From NCBI RefSeq assembly GCF_027595985.1, contig NC_073311.1, forward strand, positions 51,685,292 through 51,749,291: a DNA stretch of 64,000 nt, read 5' to 3'. The stretch is from Sorex araneus (lineage: Eukaryota > Chordata > Mammalia > Eulipotyphla > Soricidae). The position numbers were made by a program, and so were the translations under genes. Position 1 is the first letter of the stretch, and the number at the start of each line of letters is the position of its first letter. The notes beneath the pieces were generated by a model that was given only the letters and a program-made list of their open reading frames with translations, had not been told where the DNA came from and made no database searches. Below are positions 42,606-54,100 of the stretch, piece after piece.

Positions 42606-42779
42606 TTGTGACATTGAGTATCAATGTATGGTATCTTTTACTTAAAACATTCTGTCATGTCTTTGTATAAATATCGGAAATAATCTTCACCTTTGGTTCA
42701 GATATATTGACACTGAAGCTAAAGAGATAATATTCACTGAAATAAGAGAAATTGTCAATGGATAAAGAAATATACCAAT

Positions 42780-43220
42780 ATTTAAAATCAGGAAGGGCAT
42801 GCATATGCTGCCCGAGCCCTTGTGTTGATGTGCCCACGTGGCTGAGTACATGTGGTGCCTGAGTATATGTGTTGCCTGCATCTCCCCTCTTGAGATGTGA
42901 ACTTTCATGCTTTCATGGCTAATGCTGGGATGTGTGTAGGGGCTCTCTCCGCCCTTGGAGAAGCCCGGGTTCTCTCTTCAGCACATTACTCTCCACTCTT
43001 GCCCACTTTTCTCTTCCTTCTTTTCTTTAAAACCTCCAAATAAAATCTGTTTTACTTCACTTCTTGTCTACTCCTGAAATTCTTTTCTGGGAAGCAAGAA
43101 AAGAACCCAGTAATCCTGATGCCTGCGTGGCAGAGGCAGATGGGGAGAAAGTGACCGTCTTTCAACCCGCTTCACATAATTTATTTGTGGGGCCCACCAA
43201 CATCAGTTGGAGGAAGAGAG
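42780..43220 (+). mobile_element. Probable solo LTR of an endogenous retrovirus
   Basis: Moderately GC-rich unit with TTTAAAACCTCC, AAATAAAATCTGTTTTACTT (poly(A) signal) and a TCTTGTCTACTCCTG U5-like part, an order typical of class I ERV LTRs. No viral coding sequence seen nearby. Ends are uncertain. Confidence 0.45.
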
Positions 43221-43299
43221 TTCTTTGATATGCTGGAGTATCCCCAAAACCAAACTTAAAACATTAAACGCCTGTAGAACTTAATTGCACACACTAATT

Positions 43300-43650
43300 A
43301 TCTGCAAGGCCTTATTCCCATTATCAGACATGAGCACTCTTTATTTTCCTCTCTCCATGTATAGTAAAAGATATCCAGCATAATAAAAAATTATGTTTAC
43401 AAATAACCAAGGAAGAAACCTGAATGCATTAGGACGAATCTACAGAGTATATGTAGAAATGATCAGATGTTAGAACAATTATTTAAAAAAAAATAAACAG
43501 TACACTGAAATTTTAAAGAAATTAGTGAAATACCAGAAATTAGGTGGACATGCTAAAATAAAAAATACGGTATCACAGATGAGAATTCATTATAGGCTTA
43601 ATAACGCTGAAGAAAAATATCAGTAGGTTTTATTTTGATAGTTCAATTTT
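43300..43650 (+). repeat. Degraded L1-like sequence
   Basis: A-rich, resembling a sense L1 coding region (ACCAGAAATTAGGTGGACAT area). No intact frame. Confidence 0.3.
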
Positions 43651-43663
43651 GCCACTCAAATTT

Positions 43664-43850
43664 TTTTTTTGTTTTTGTTTTTTTGTTTTTTGGGTCACAC
43701 CTGGCAATGCACAGGGGTTACTCCTGGCTCTGCACTCAGGAATCTCCCCTGGCAGTGCTCAGAGGACCATATGGGATGCTGGGAATCGAACCCGGGTCGG
43801 CCGCGTGCAAGGCAAACGCCCTACCCCCTGTGCTATCACTCCAGCCCCTA
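43664..43850 (-). repeat. SOR-type SINE with target-site duplication
   Basis: Near-consensus antisense copy flanked by GCCACTCAAATTT at 43651-43663 and 43851-43863. A young-looking insertion. Confidence 0.95.
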
Positions 43851-44193
43851 GCCACTCAAATTTAAAGAACAAAGAATAAAAAGAGGAGCGCTATAGGTAG
43901 AAGGAAATATTCACAAGCTTTAACACAGTATTAAAATGTCTAACATTGTGTAATTTAAGTAACAGAAAAAAAGGAGAAAATGCATAGGTGTCTCTGAAGA
44001 AACTATATATCAGCATATTCCAAAATTGGTATCAAATCAAAGATGATGAAAGACAAATAACTGAAACACTAGAACTACAAAATAGAAGCAAAAGTACATC
44101 ATGGTTAAGATTAAAGATGGAGGAAAAGACACTATTAACCACATTGATTTACACAATGATAAGGAGGGTTAAAAATATTTCAGACAAAACAAT

Positions 44194-44365
44194 ATGGGCC
44201 AGAGAGATAATATAGTGGGCAGGGCACTTGCCTTGCACGTGGTCAACCCAGGGTTCAATCCAAAGCATCCCATATGGTCCCCAACCCTGCCAGGAGTGAT
44301 CCCTGAGTGCAGAGACAGGAGCAAGCCCTGAGCACCCAGAGTAAGCCCTGACAGACGACTTTGTT
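44194..44365 (+). repeat. Diverged SOR-type SINE, sense
   Basis: GGGCCAGAGAGATAATATAG head, AGGGTTCAATCC B box. Confidence 0.8.
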
Positions 44366-44744
44366 CCTCCAACAAACAAACATGAATCTGAGAATGTATT
44401 TCTTACAAAGTTAAGTCTAAGAATGCGACAAAAAATTTTAGTTAGCAGGAAAATACCAGCAAAGAATAATTTAAGCCAAAACAATGAACTGAAGATCTTC
44501 AGATGTGATCAAGTGCAATGTTGAAAGTGTCATACTTAAGATCAGTTCGAGTTCAGCCTTAGAAATGTGTTAGCAATCTGATAACCATGAGTCACTTGTA
44601 ATACTTTTATAAAGTCCAAAATATTCTCTGCGCTTTTGTAAGTATTTATACTATAGTATTAAGTAAATACACAAAATATACCTGGTCTACGGTTTTTAGA
44701 TTATATTGCAGGGATGATAGCGATGGTGGAGTATATTAATAAAT

Positions 44745-44950
44745 TCGAGCGGTTACCAGTAACGTCTCTCATTGACTTATTGTTACTGTTTTGGCATATC
44801 CAATAAAGCACGGGTAGCTTGCCAGGCTCTGCTGCGTGGGCTCGATACTCTCGGTAGCTTGCCGGGCTCTCTGAGAGGGGTGAAGGAATCGAACTCAGAG
44901 TTGGCTGCGTGAAAAGCGAACGCCCAACCGCTATGCTATTGCTCCAGCCC
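44745..44950 (-). repeat. Long SINE family, antisense, with direct repeats
   Basis: Flanked by ATTAATAAATT at 44734-44744 and 44951-44961. Truncated at its 3' end (the left side here). Confidence 0.88.
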
Positions 44951-45230
44951 ATTAATAAATTAAACCAGTCAATATATAACACAATATGAAGACAATAAAT
45001 GTTTTAGAGTGATCTGTAGTCCCTCATTGCTATACCTTAAAGCATCTTTGTGTACAAGGAAGAGGTTTCACTCTTAAATGCATTTGTCAGCTCAGCTGCC
45101 TACAATGAGAGAGGTTTGTACACTGATTTGAATGAGCAATTTTGTGACTAGTTGATGGACAGCATATTAGAAGAACATGTAGGAAGGGAGTGAGAGGAAG
45201 TATCTTTAGCTTGCTTGAGGAAATATTAAG

Positions 45231-45385
45231 TGGTTTTTTGGGTCACACCCAGTGAGTCTCAGGGATTGCTCCTGGCTCTGCACTCAGCTAATAGTCCTGG
45301 TGGTGCTCAAGGGACCTGGGAATCAAACCTGGGTTGACCTCGTGCAAGGCAAATTCCCTACCTGTTGTGCTATAGCTGAAGCCCC
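45231..45385 (-). repeat. SOR-type SINE, antisense
   Basis: TTTTTTGGGTCACACCCAGT to CTATAGCTGAAGCCCC. Confidence 0.85.
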
Positions 45386-45462
45386 TACAGTATGATTTTT
45401 AAAGCTTTTTTTCTTTTGAATGGTCTATCCCTTACTAAGACTCCAGACTCTGCATTTCAAAG

Positions 45463-45545
45463 GGATGTCACTGTCACTGTCATCCTGTTGTTCATTGATT
45501 TGCTCGAGCGGGCACCAGTAATGTCTCCATTGTGAGACTTGTTTG
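45463..45545 (-). repeat. Long SINE family fragment, antisense
   Basis: Tail part only (GATTTGCTCGAGCGGGCACC). CAGTATGATTTTTAAAG occurs on both sides (about 45387 and 45547), suggesting a target duplication. Confidence 0.75.
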
Positions 45546-45899
45546 CAGTATGATTTTTAAAGTTTAGTTTATGTTTCATAAATTTGTGCAACATTTAAAT
45601 CTCTATGGGACTGAGCATTTGGTTTTGAAGTTCAAAGGAGAAGTTTACACTAAGGCTACAAATTGGGTTCATCTCAGGGGTCAGGCAGTGATACACAGTA
45701 GGGTTGGAAGTGATTGTCAGAAGGTGTAAGATTTTTCCTTTGTTACCATTTTTAGGTGTATATATGTATTGGTTGATCTGATAAAATTATTCAATGGTGA
45801 ACGAAGTTTGTGCAACATTTAAAGAGCAGAGTATTTTGAGAGATAAATGATAATATATAGAGCTTCATGCTATCACATAAATGATTAAGTACCTGTACT

Positions 45900-46070
45900 T
45901 GCCCTCTCACTTAGACCATTCTCACTAACAGCTTCTATTTGCTCTCACTGCTGATGAGAAGGTGAGAAGTTCCACGTGGTGGTTTCCCTCACTTGCAGCC
46001 TCAGAATATGAATTTTGACTAGAAGTTAGCCCATAACTCTTTAGACCACAGGTTTCTGATGCTTAGAAAA
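45900..46070 (+). promoter_or_regulatory. Distal conserved upstream block, unit 3
   Basis: CTCACTAACAGCTTC and GAGAAGGTGAGAAGTTCCAC echo 7350-7430 and 27835-27880. Confidence 0.3.
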
Positions 46071-46252
46071 GATGCAATTCACAGAACTTTTGTATGGAAC
46101 TGGAGGGTGTCATGTTAAGTGAAGTAAGTCAGTGGGAGAAGGAACATCCTTGACTGAGGAATGGAGAGAAACAAAACAAGGGTATAGACAAGATGGGCCA
46201 ATGACAAACCTTTGGCCTTAGATTTCAAAAGTGCTTGCCAAGCACTGTGAGG

Positions 46253-46255
<3 letters not shown>

Positions 46256-46297
<42 letters not shown>
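46256..46297. repeat. (GT)21 microsatellite
   Basis: Long uninterrupted GT run about 300 bases before the putative gene 3 5' exon. The long minus-strand frame across it is not a gene. Confidence 0.97.
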
Positions 46298-46298
<1 letters not shown>

Positions 46299-46562
46299 TG
46301 AACAGAATAAAGGTCACATAAAGTCAGCAGTGGATAACCATAGGCCCTTTGATGGCGGTAATCGTGTACATCAATACTACTAACATTATTTAACCATTTA
46401 CCTAAACAACAGTCCCCCCCAAAACAAAGTCTTGAGGCATTCAGGCGTAGTAGCCCAAACCAGCCTTCCCCAAAGAAAACAAACATGCCGTACATTTTGC
46501 ACGTTTCCCCACAGATATACTCAAAACAGCTGGGGGTGGAGAAAGAAATACAGGCAGCAGTG

Positions 46563-46750
46563 GAAAGTTTCTGCACGCAAATGTTGCACATCACACAGTC
46601 ATTGGCTCTTTCATCTGACACTGTCTCTAAGGGACAGGCATCACACTGCGTTCCTCCGGGTCTCAGAGCGGAGGTACAAGTGCCAGAGCAGCGTGCCAAC
46701 GGTATTCCTGATAAGACTGTGCTCCAGCTGTGAACCCCCAACACGTCCAG
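46563..46750 (+). promoter_or_regulatory. Putative promoter and 5' noncoding exon, gene 3
   Basis: Counterpart of 8999-9200 and 29695-29885: TGACACTGTCTCTAAGGGAC, GGAGGTACAAGTGCC, CTGTGCTCCAGCTGTGAAC. Ends in the good donor CAG|GTAGGT. The acceptor for the coding exon is ACCAG before 48060. Confidence 0.55.
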
Positions 46751-47189
46751 GTAGGTGTCCCTCCCAAGCCTGTGCAGTCACACAGGTGGGCAAACAGTTA
46801 TCCCTGTAGAATTTACTTTTGGAAGAAAGAGAGATTGATCGAGTTAGGTTCGTTGCAGGAAAAACATGGACCTTGGCATTAATCAATGTCAACTATATTC
46901 TACAGCTGAAGGCAGAAATGGATCAGAATATGAGTGAGGCAAATGTTAGCATGCAAAATATAACTTTTGAAATCTTCTGATGCCTCAGAATATTTCATTA
47001 TTCTAATCAACATCATCTCCAATCCTTTATTTGCAATGGTATTGCTACAACGTATAATACAATTATACAATAAGATACAATGCTATCTTCTGGTTACCAA
47101 TGATTATCCAAACTTAATTTCCATTCAAGAAAAATGTAAAGTTATTAATAATATCATTATTTTCTGTGAAAATACAAGTTTACATTTAG

Positions 47190-47224
47190 ATAATAATAAT
47201 AAAAATAATAATAATAATAATTAT
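47190..47224. repeat. (AAT)n microsatellite
   Basis: TAATAATAATAAAAATAATA-type run adjoining a SINE tail. Confidence 0.9.
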
Positions 47225-47394
47225 TATTTTTGCTTTTCCGGTCACACCTGGCAATGCACAGGGGTCACTCTTGGCTTTGCACTCAGGAATTACCCCTGGC
47301 CGTGCTCAGGGGACCATAGGGGATGCTGGGAATTGAACACGGGTCGGTCAGTGCAAGGCAAACACCCTACCCGCTGTGCTATCGCTCCAGTCCC
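47225..47394 (-). repeat. SOR-type SINE, antisense
   Basis: TTTTGCTTTTCCGGTCACAC start and GCTATCGCTCCAGTCCC end, in the gene 3 5' intron. Confidence 0.9.
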
Positions 47395-48059
47395 TGAATT
47401 TTTATTATTTTCAATGAGAAGTAAAATCCAAAGAAATTAGCGGGAAAAAAAATAACATTGAAGCAAGATTTAACTTATAATCTGGCAATGTGGTAAAGAG
47501 AATACTTATTAAAGAAACAAATTGGAGTTTGTAAAATACATTTTAACCATTTTATGATTGTTGACCTTAAATGTTACCAAGATGCAAACATAACTAAATA
47601 GTGTAATATTAAGATATTTTAATAACTAAAGGTTCAAATATATTTAGGAAAATGCTTACCCAATCTTTTTTACAGTTATCAAAAATAGTTTCCTGAAAAA
47701 ATATTTCATCAGTCACTATTAATTATATTTCTAAGGGAAAGAGAACATTATGTATTTTTTGTGGAATTGCTTCTCTCTGCCTTATTTAGATGAAGAATAA
47801 TATTTTTCATAAGCATAAATCAATAAATATATATTTGAATTAAGAATATATGTTTCACATATCATATTTTTCTTTAAATATCTATTTTGATATATATTGA
47901 AAAGCACTAAATAAAAGCTATTCCCACAATTTTTGGACAGCATCATGTCTATCACTTATTTAAATCTATTACTTCGAGATGAAAGTTTTTATTTATAATG
48001 GTATCATTATGATTTACTTAGTATTACATAAATATCTTGTGTTTTTGCATGCAAACCAG
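47395..48059 (+). other. Gene 3 5' intron, right part
   Basis: AT-rich. Parts (47460-47700) align with gene 2 5' intron (30430-30650), such as AATATTAAGATATTTTAATA. Confidence 0.45.
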
Positions 48060-48061
48060 AA

Positions 48062-48152
48062 ATGAGTGAGGAGGGAGTGTTATACGTGGACTTGAAATTG
48101 CCCAAATCAAAGAAACCAAAGGACAAAAGGAGCCCAGCTCACAGAAAGAAAG
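48062..48152 (+). CDS. Gene 3 exon: cytoplasmic tail with ITIM
   Basis: Acceptor ACCAG; the ATG is two bases into the exon. M-S-E-E-G-V-L-Y-V-D-L-K-L-P-K-S-K-K then a basic end. ITIM Tyr8 is TAC at 48083-48085. Donor is GTCACG (weak). A second donor GTACTT after 48158 would add Gly-His in frame. Confidence 0.92.
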
Positions 48153-51100
48153 GTCACGGTACTTTATTCCCTTATTTCTGCAACTATCCTAAAATTAAGT
48201 AAAAAAATAAAATTATGATAATTTTCTTCATACATGTGATTTTAAATTTGTCTTGTTTGGTTCCACATACTAAGGTCTTGAATGAATCTTGTCATCTTAG
48301 GAGCCAGTTACTTTAATGGGTCTACTAACAAATTGGAGTAGCAAGAAATTCGGCAACAGTGAAAGGTTTCTGAATTTGCAATGATCAAAAGTTTGACTAC
48401 TTCAAAATCCAAATGTAATGAACTAAAATTGTTTCTGGCAGCACTTGCCCATGTTACATTGAAGGTGAAAAGGGGTTGCAACTGGAGAAGTTTAAGAAGG
48501 CCTTCTCTAGAGCAAATTCCCACTCTTTTAATTCTAAGGAACTGCTTTGCCACTACTTACTTTTATTTTTGCTTTTGTACAGGATTTCCATGGCATATTG
48601 TCACAGTGAGTTTGGGAATTTTGTGCTTCTTACTTCTATTGACAACTTCAGCATTAGCATATATGTGTGAGTACCAGAGAGGGGTACACCTCTGTTAGAA
48701 TACTGTTAGGATAAAAAATATTTTATTACTACTGAACCTAAAGCTAAAACTTCGCAAAATACAAATTTTTATAGAAATGTTGATAATTTTGATTGTGATT
48801 ACAATATTATTACTTTGCTATCACTCAGTTTTTTCGCATACACTGAAAACCAGAATTAGACCTGTTTAAGAGGCAAAATCTTTGCTTTTATGCACAGTAA
48901 AAATTATGCATTGGACTTTAATGTTGAGAGAATTACAGGCTCTGATAAAATAAACATTGCTAAAAATAGATTTAGCTAATATGTACCTATGTTAATGGAT
49001 TTTATGTAAAATTTCAGGATTTTAGATTTGTTCTGAGCATGAAGGAAACTATTGGATGATTTTCATGCCATGCACAGTGAGGGAGTTTGGAAAGATCATT
49101 TTGAGAAGACTAGAAAAAAAGCGAGGGTTATTTCAGAGAGTATTTAGGGAATCATGGTGAGTGACAATGGTTGGAATAGGGCAATGATAGAAATAATGAA
49201 GGCAAAGAAACATTTGAAAAAAATACCCACAGAAATTCTAGAGTTATTACTTTATACATATGGTTTAATGGGTGGAGAAGAAATTACTTTCATATTTGTA
49301 ACAGGCTTGCACACCTTGGTGACCGTATTTCTTTTAAAAGTTACTAAAAACACACAAAAACTATACTATGCTTTCTGTTTGTGTATGTTGTTTGGAGCTT
49401 CCCATACTTAAAAACCACACACAGACACACACACATGCACACACATACAGGCACACATGCACACACAGGAGACTTGGGGACCACTCTTTGGCATTTTTAA
49501 GATGAGGGAAAGAGAAGGATTTATACTTGTCAGTGTCACCAGCATGACCCTGGCAGGTGCAAGGTCCGCAAGGACTGTATCCTCTGCTCAAGAGACCATG
49601 TATTGCTGAGGAATTAAACCCAGACTGGATGTGTGTCAGAAATTGCAGTACTATCTTCCTCATGAGGTTTCTTTTGGTGAAAATGTTGAGGACATGGGAG
49701 GAAGAGAACACAGCAGGTGACTGTAGTTATTAATACTGCATTAGATGACAAAAATGCAGATCAGGGGTGAGAATTTTGGACTTGAAAGTGAGAGCCGTGA
49801 GAGGCAAAGACTGTTTTGAGATGGATGGACGAATACCTGAGAAGAGCAAGAGTGAATGATGGTGAATATTCTATGTGAAATAACAGGTAAGACCATCTTG
49901 TATATGAAGAGTCAAGTGTAGTAGATAATTTAGGAGAGATTAAATATTTGAAACCGTTGTTGAACTCAGAAATGAATAGGTGTGGATCAATAGAACACTG
50001 TGTGATTGAGGGGCACGGTGGTGGTAGAAATAAATAAATTGAGTGGCTTCTATTAGTTTTCAGGAGCTTGGTTTGATGTCATGGTGAGTTATAGAATGTT
50101 AGACAGTTGCGTATTTTTAGATATATTAAACAATGTTGAGGAGTTTTGGAATTCTGCCAGAATTGATCCTCTGTTATATACATATGGACAAATAGAAAAA
50201 GGAAGACGGGGTTGATTTATTGCATAAAATGATAGTCTGTAGGAAAGACAGGCGTTGATGCATCTTTAATTCAGATTCACAATATGATTATCAGTGGGCC
50301 AGAGGAAGTGTACAGGGTTTAAGACATTTGACTTGCATGTGGCTGAACCTGATTGGATCCCTGATACCACATAGTGTCTTATGAGGCCCACTAAAGATAA
50401 TTTCTGAATTCAGTCTAGTAACCGCCTGTATCCCCTCAAAAAAATGGAAGAAAGGAAGTACAAAAGAAAGACAGAAAGAAAGAAAGAAGGATGTGAATAT
50501 ATAAGAATGGTTTGTTGAATTGGAGAAATATTTTTCTTTTTTTATTGTATTAAGGTCATGAAGAGTTGGAGATATTCATGTTAGATTTTTACAGGTAGAT
50601 ACTGAACTTAAAAGAAAAACTTTGGTACTGGAAAAATTGGAGAATACATTCTCCACAAAAACTAAGTAGGCTTTAAGAATATTACACTTTGGATCAGTAT
50701 GGAAAGTATCATGCTAAGTGAAATGAGTCAGAAAGAGAGAGACAGACATAGAAAGATTGCACTCATCTGTGGAGCATAGAATAATAGACTATAAGACTAA
50801 CACCCAAGATTAGTAGAAATAAGTACCAGGAGGTTGTCCCCATGGCTTGGAGGCTGGTCTCTCATTCTGGGAACTCAGAGAAGGGAACACCAAGTAAAAT
50901 GTGGTCGGAGGTCATGTTGGGGAAGGATGATACGTGCCGAATATAGACTAGAGACTGAACACAATAGCCACTCAACACCTTTATTGCAAACCACAACACC
51001 TAATCAGAGAGAGAGATCAAAAGGGAATACCCTGCCATAGTGGCAGTGTGGGGTGGGGGGAGACGGGACTGGGGAGGGCGGGAGAAATGCTGGGTTTACT

Positions 51101-54100
51101 GGTGGTAGGGAATGGGCACTGGTGAAGGGATGGGTTCTTGAACTTTGTATGGGGGAAACATGAGCACAAAAATGTATAAAACTGTAACTGTACCCCCACG
51201 TTGATTCACTAACTAAAAATAAATAATTAAAAAAAAGAATATTACACTTATACATTTCAGGTTTTCACATTTTTCTATTGAGAGTTTAGAAGTTTAGGCA
51301 TTTTTTTTCTCAGAAAATTTTAACTTCCTTTTTCTTACATTATAAGCAGCACTCTGCAATCTTTCCTTAACTTTAACGGAATCCTTCCTAACTTATACTA
51401 AATACTGAGTCAAATTATTTTTTCAATTTCTGAAGACAAAATATACTGAATACCATTTCCTAAACAGTGAAATCTTTATCTGTGGAGCAGATACCGTAGA
51501 AATGAGTTATTACCTTTTCTTATAGTTTATACTTTTAGCTCTTTGCATGCTGATTTGCATGCTTAAATGAGAAAAAATATATAACAATTTTATTTTCAGT
51601 TTAATTCTGTTCGTTCGTTTCATTTTGGAATTACCATATTTCAGTGCCTATTTCTTTCCATCTTGTCATTTTTCTCATATTTCAAAACTTCCCCCATCAC
51701 CCACTCCAGGCCCTGTATTTTGATTTAGTCAACAACATTTGCGGTAATTTAGAACTTGAATAATTGAGAGACTAAAGTGATAATATTGATCATTCATAAT
51801 CATAATTTTATACTATGCATTGAAGTTTTTCAGAGGCCTTGTAACTGTGGAATTGTGACTGGCTCAGAAGAAAATAGTAATCTGTCAGCAGAAGCTGAAA
51901 CTCCTGCAGGTGTGTACTAAACACTTAAACTGATAGTTTCCCAATTTATTTTTCAGGCAAATTTCCCTCTAGGTTCCACTTTATTATTTTACCTAAAACT
52001 ACATTGAAATGTGGCATGAGCTTTAATTTAGCTAATATTTTTGCATTAGCTATATTTTCTTTATTATAATTAAGTGGATGACTTTTACAACCTTGTAAAA
52101 TTGCCATATTGTTGTGATCATTTTAATATTTTATGATAGATATTTTGAGTATAATATTTTACTTATAGTATTTAAAAAGCATCGTGGTATTTTAAGTGTA
52201 GATGCTTCAGAATTTTGTTCATTCCTTTATAGTCACTTAAATTAATTTCTCCATGTGAGAAATATGTTGCATGTCGTTCAAGAGTCTGGACTCGAGAACT
52301 CAAGTTTTCTCAGTGCAGATTTAACAACGGTCTCAGGACTGTCAGAAACGTCTTAGATCAGCTGTATTTTTGTCTTCAGAACTTTTCAGAAGGGACTTAG
52401 AGACAGTATGGCAGGTAGAGCATTTCCTGTACCATAACTGACCCAGATCACTCTGCAGACTTGCTTGTGGTCCCCCAGTCATAATGACCCCTGAGCACAG
52501 AACCAGGGATAAGCCAGCTTTGAGCACCATTCCCAACATGTACTCTTCAGTTTCAGAGACTGACTTATTCCCTGGACTTTCAGCTGAAAATACGCAATAA
52601 AATACATTTAATAATACAAATGACAGGTTCACTAATAATTGGAAGTTTGAGGATTTATATGACTTTTATTTTCAAGATAAACAGTGTCCATCTGACATGT
52701 GTCATCAAGAAGGGTTTTGCTGTGTCAAAACCTGTTACTACATTTCAAATGAAGAGAAAACTTGGGGTGAGAGTAAGAAGTCTTGCGAAGACCTTGGAGC
52801 CAGTCTCATTAGCATTGATGACAACGAAGAGCAGGTTTGTTATTTGTTAACATTGAATAAACGTTTCTAAGAAGTTTGAATGTATGAGTTAGAATAAGCA
52901 TTTACGTTTTCCTCCTGTATTATTTGACAGACTTGGTTTGAAACACTTGGACACACCGATACAAAATTACCAGGATAAGAGTAAATATGGTTTAACAGAA
53001 ACGTACGGGAACAGTTGCTTAGATAGAAATAGCTTTTCCCTGGATTCTATAACTACTTTCAATGTTTTTATATATGTGATGTTTCTTGCTTCTTCACAGC
53101 TTAGTATAGACTGCTCAGTGTTTAGTTTCTCTGCTAACGTTGTTCTTCCACCATTTGTATTTGGGTGGTATTATACTTTCAAAGGAAGATGAATCTGCAT
53201 ATGGATCTGGGGAAATTTGATAAAATACAAAGAAAATAAGTGTTATTGGGCTGATTCTTGAAATTTGAAGCATGTTCTGCTCATAATACACAATGACAGT
53301 GAAAACTTTTCTAGAATGGAGAATCTAAATCATATTTGCCTTCACATAAGGTTTGGATAAGTCAATATAAAATAAATATATGGTCTATATAGAGTCAATT
53401 TTATCCTGTGGAAATCCTTCCAATGATTCAATATCGGCACTGACTTCCATTTTTATTTTAATTTAATTTTATTTTTTTTACCAGAACACTTAAAAATAAT
53501 TAAATCTATAATCTTAGTGAGATATTTTAACACAATATTTAGTGTTAAATCGCTCAAGAAAACATAGAAAATAGCAGTAAACTGAAAAAAGATTTAAATG
53601 ACACATTAAATAACAGTGATCAGAATCTTTGCTATATCTAACAATTAAAGAATACACTTGAACTTGTCTTTGAATGACCACATAGTTGGCTACAAAGTAA
53701 GAGGCTTCCATTTTTAATATTTAGTCCTAGAATGTTGTTTATCTTAGTGTCTTATGAAGGACAAGTCAAAAACTTTAAACTTCTTCTTTATAAAATTCAT
53801 ATTATTAAAAATAATAATATAATGAGTAATTTTCACTATAAAAACATGAATGAACAAAATGATAGATTATGGATTCTAAAACAAAATGTATCATTTTAGT
53901 AACCTCGGTCAATTTAAATTTCAACAGTAAATAATTTTATATGATTAAGATAGTGTGAACGTTTATGCTTGGGCCATACAAAGACCCTGCACCATCTTCA
54001 CCACCACCTGAGTGTCAAACCCTCTATCTCTGTCCCTTCTAGTTCCTGCTTCTCTCCAGCACTTCCGCTCAACTCCCACTGGGTAACACCAGTTCTGTTG

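Larger units (their letters stand above)
44690..45762 (+). pseudogene. Intron-5-like remnant of a lost KLR unit
   Basis: Segments 44695-44735, 45000-45215 and 45550-45720 align in order with gene 2 intron 5 (39410-39700, 40110-40290) and gene 3 intron 5 (55530-55750), for example GATTTGAATGAGCAATTTTG versus AATTGAATGAGTAAGTTATG. No CTLD exon was found on either side. Three SINE insertions interrupt it. Most likely the relic of an unequal exchange or deleted copy between genes 2 and 3. Confidence 0.4.

Noticed and set aside
46115-46744. 209-residue minus frame, longest in the window
   Set aside because: Crosses a GT microsatellite (poly Thr-His) and the antisense of the conserved 5' block; no splice-site or family support.
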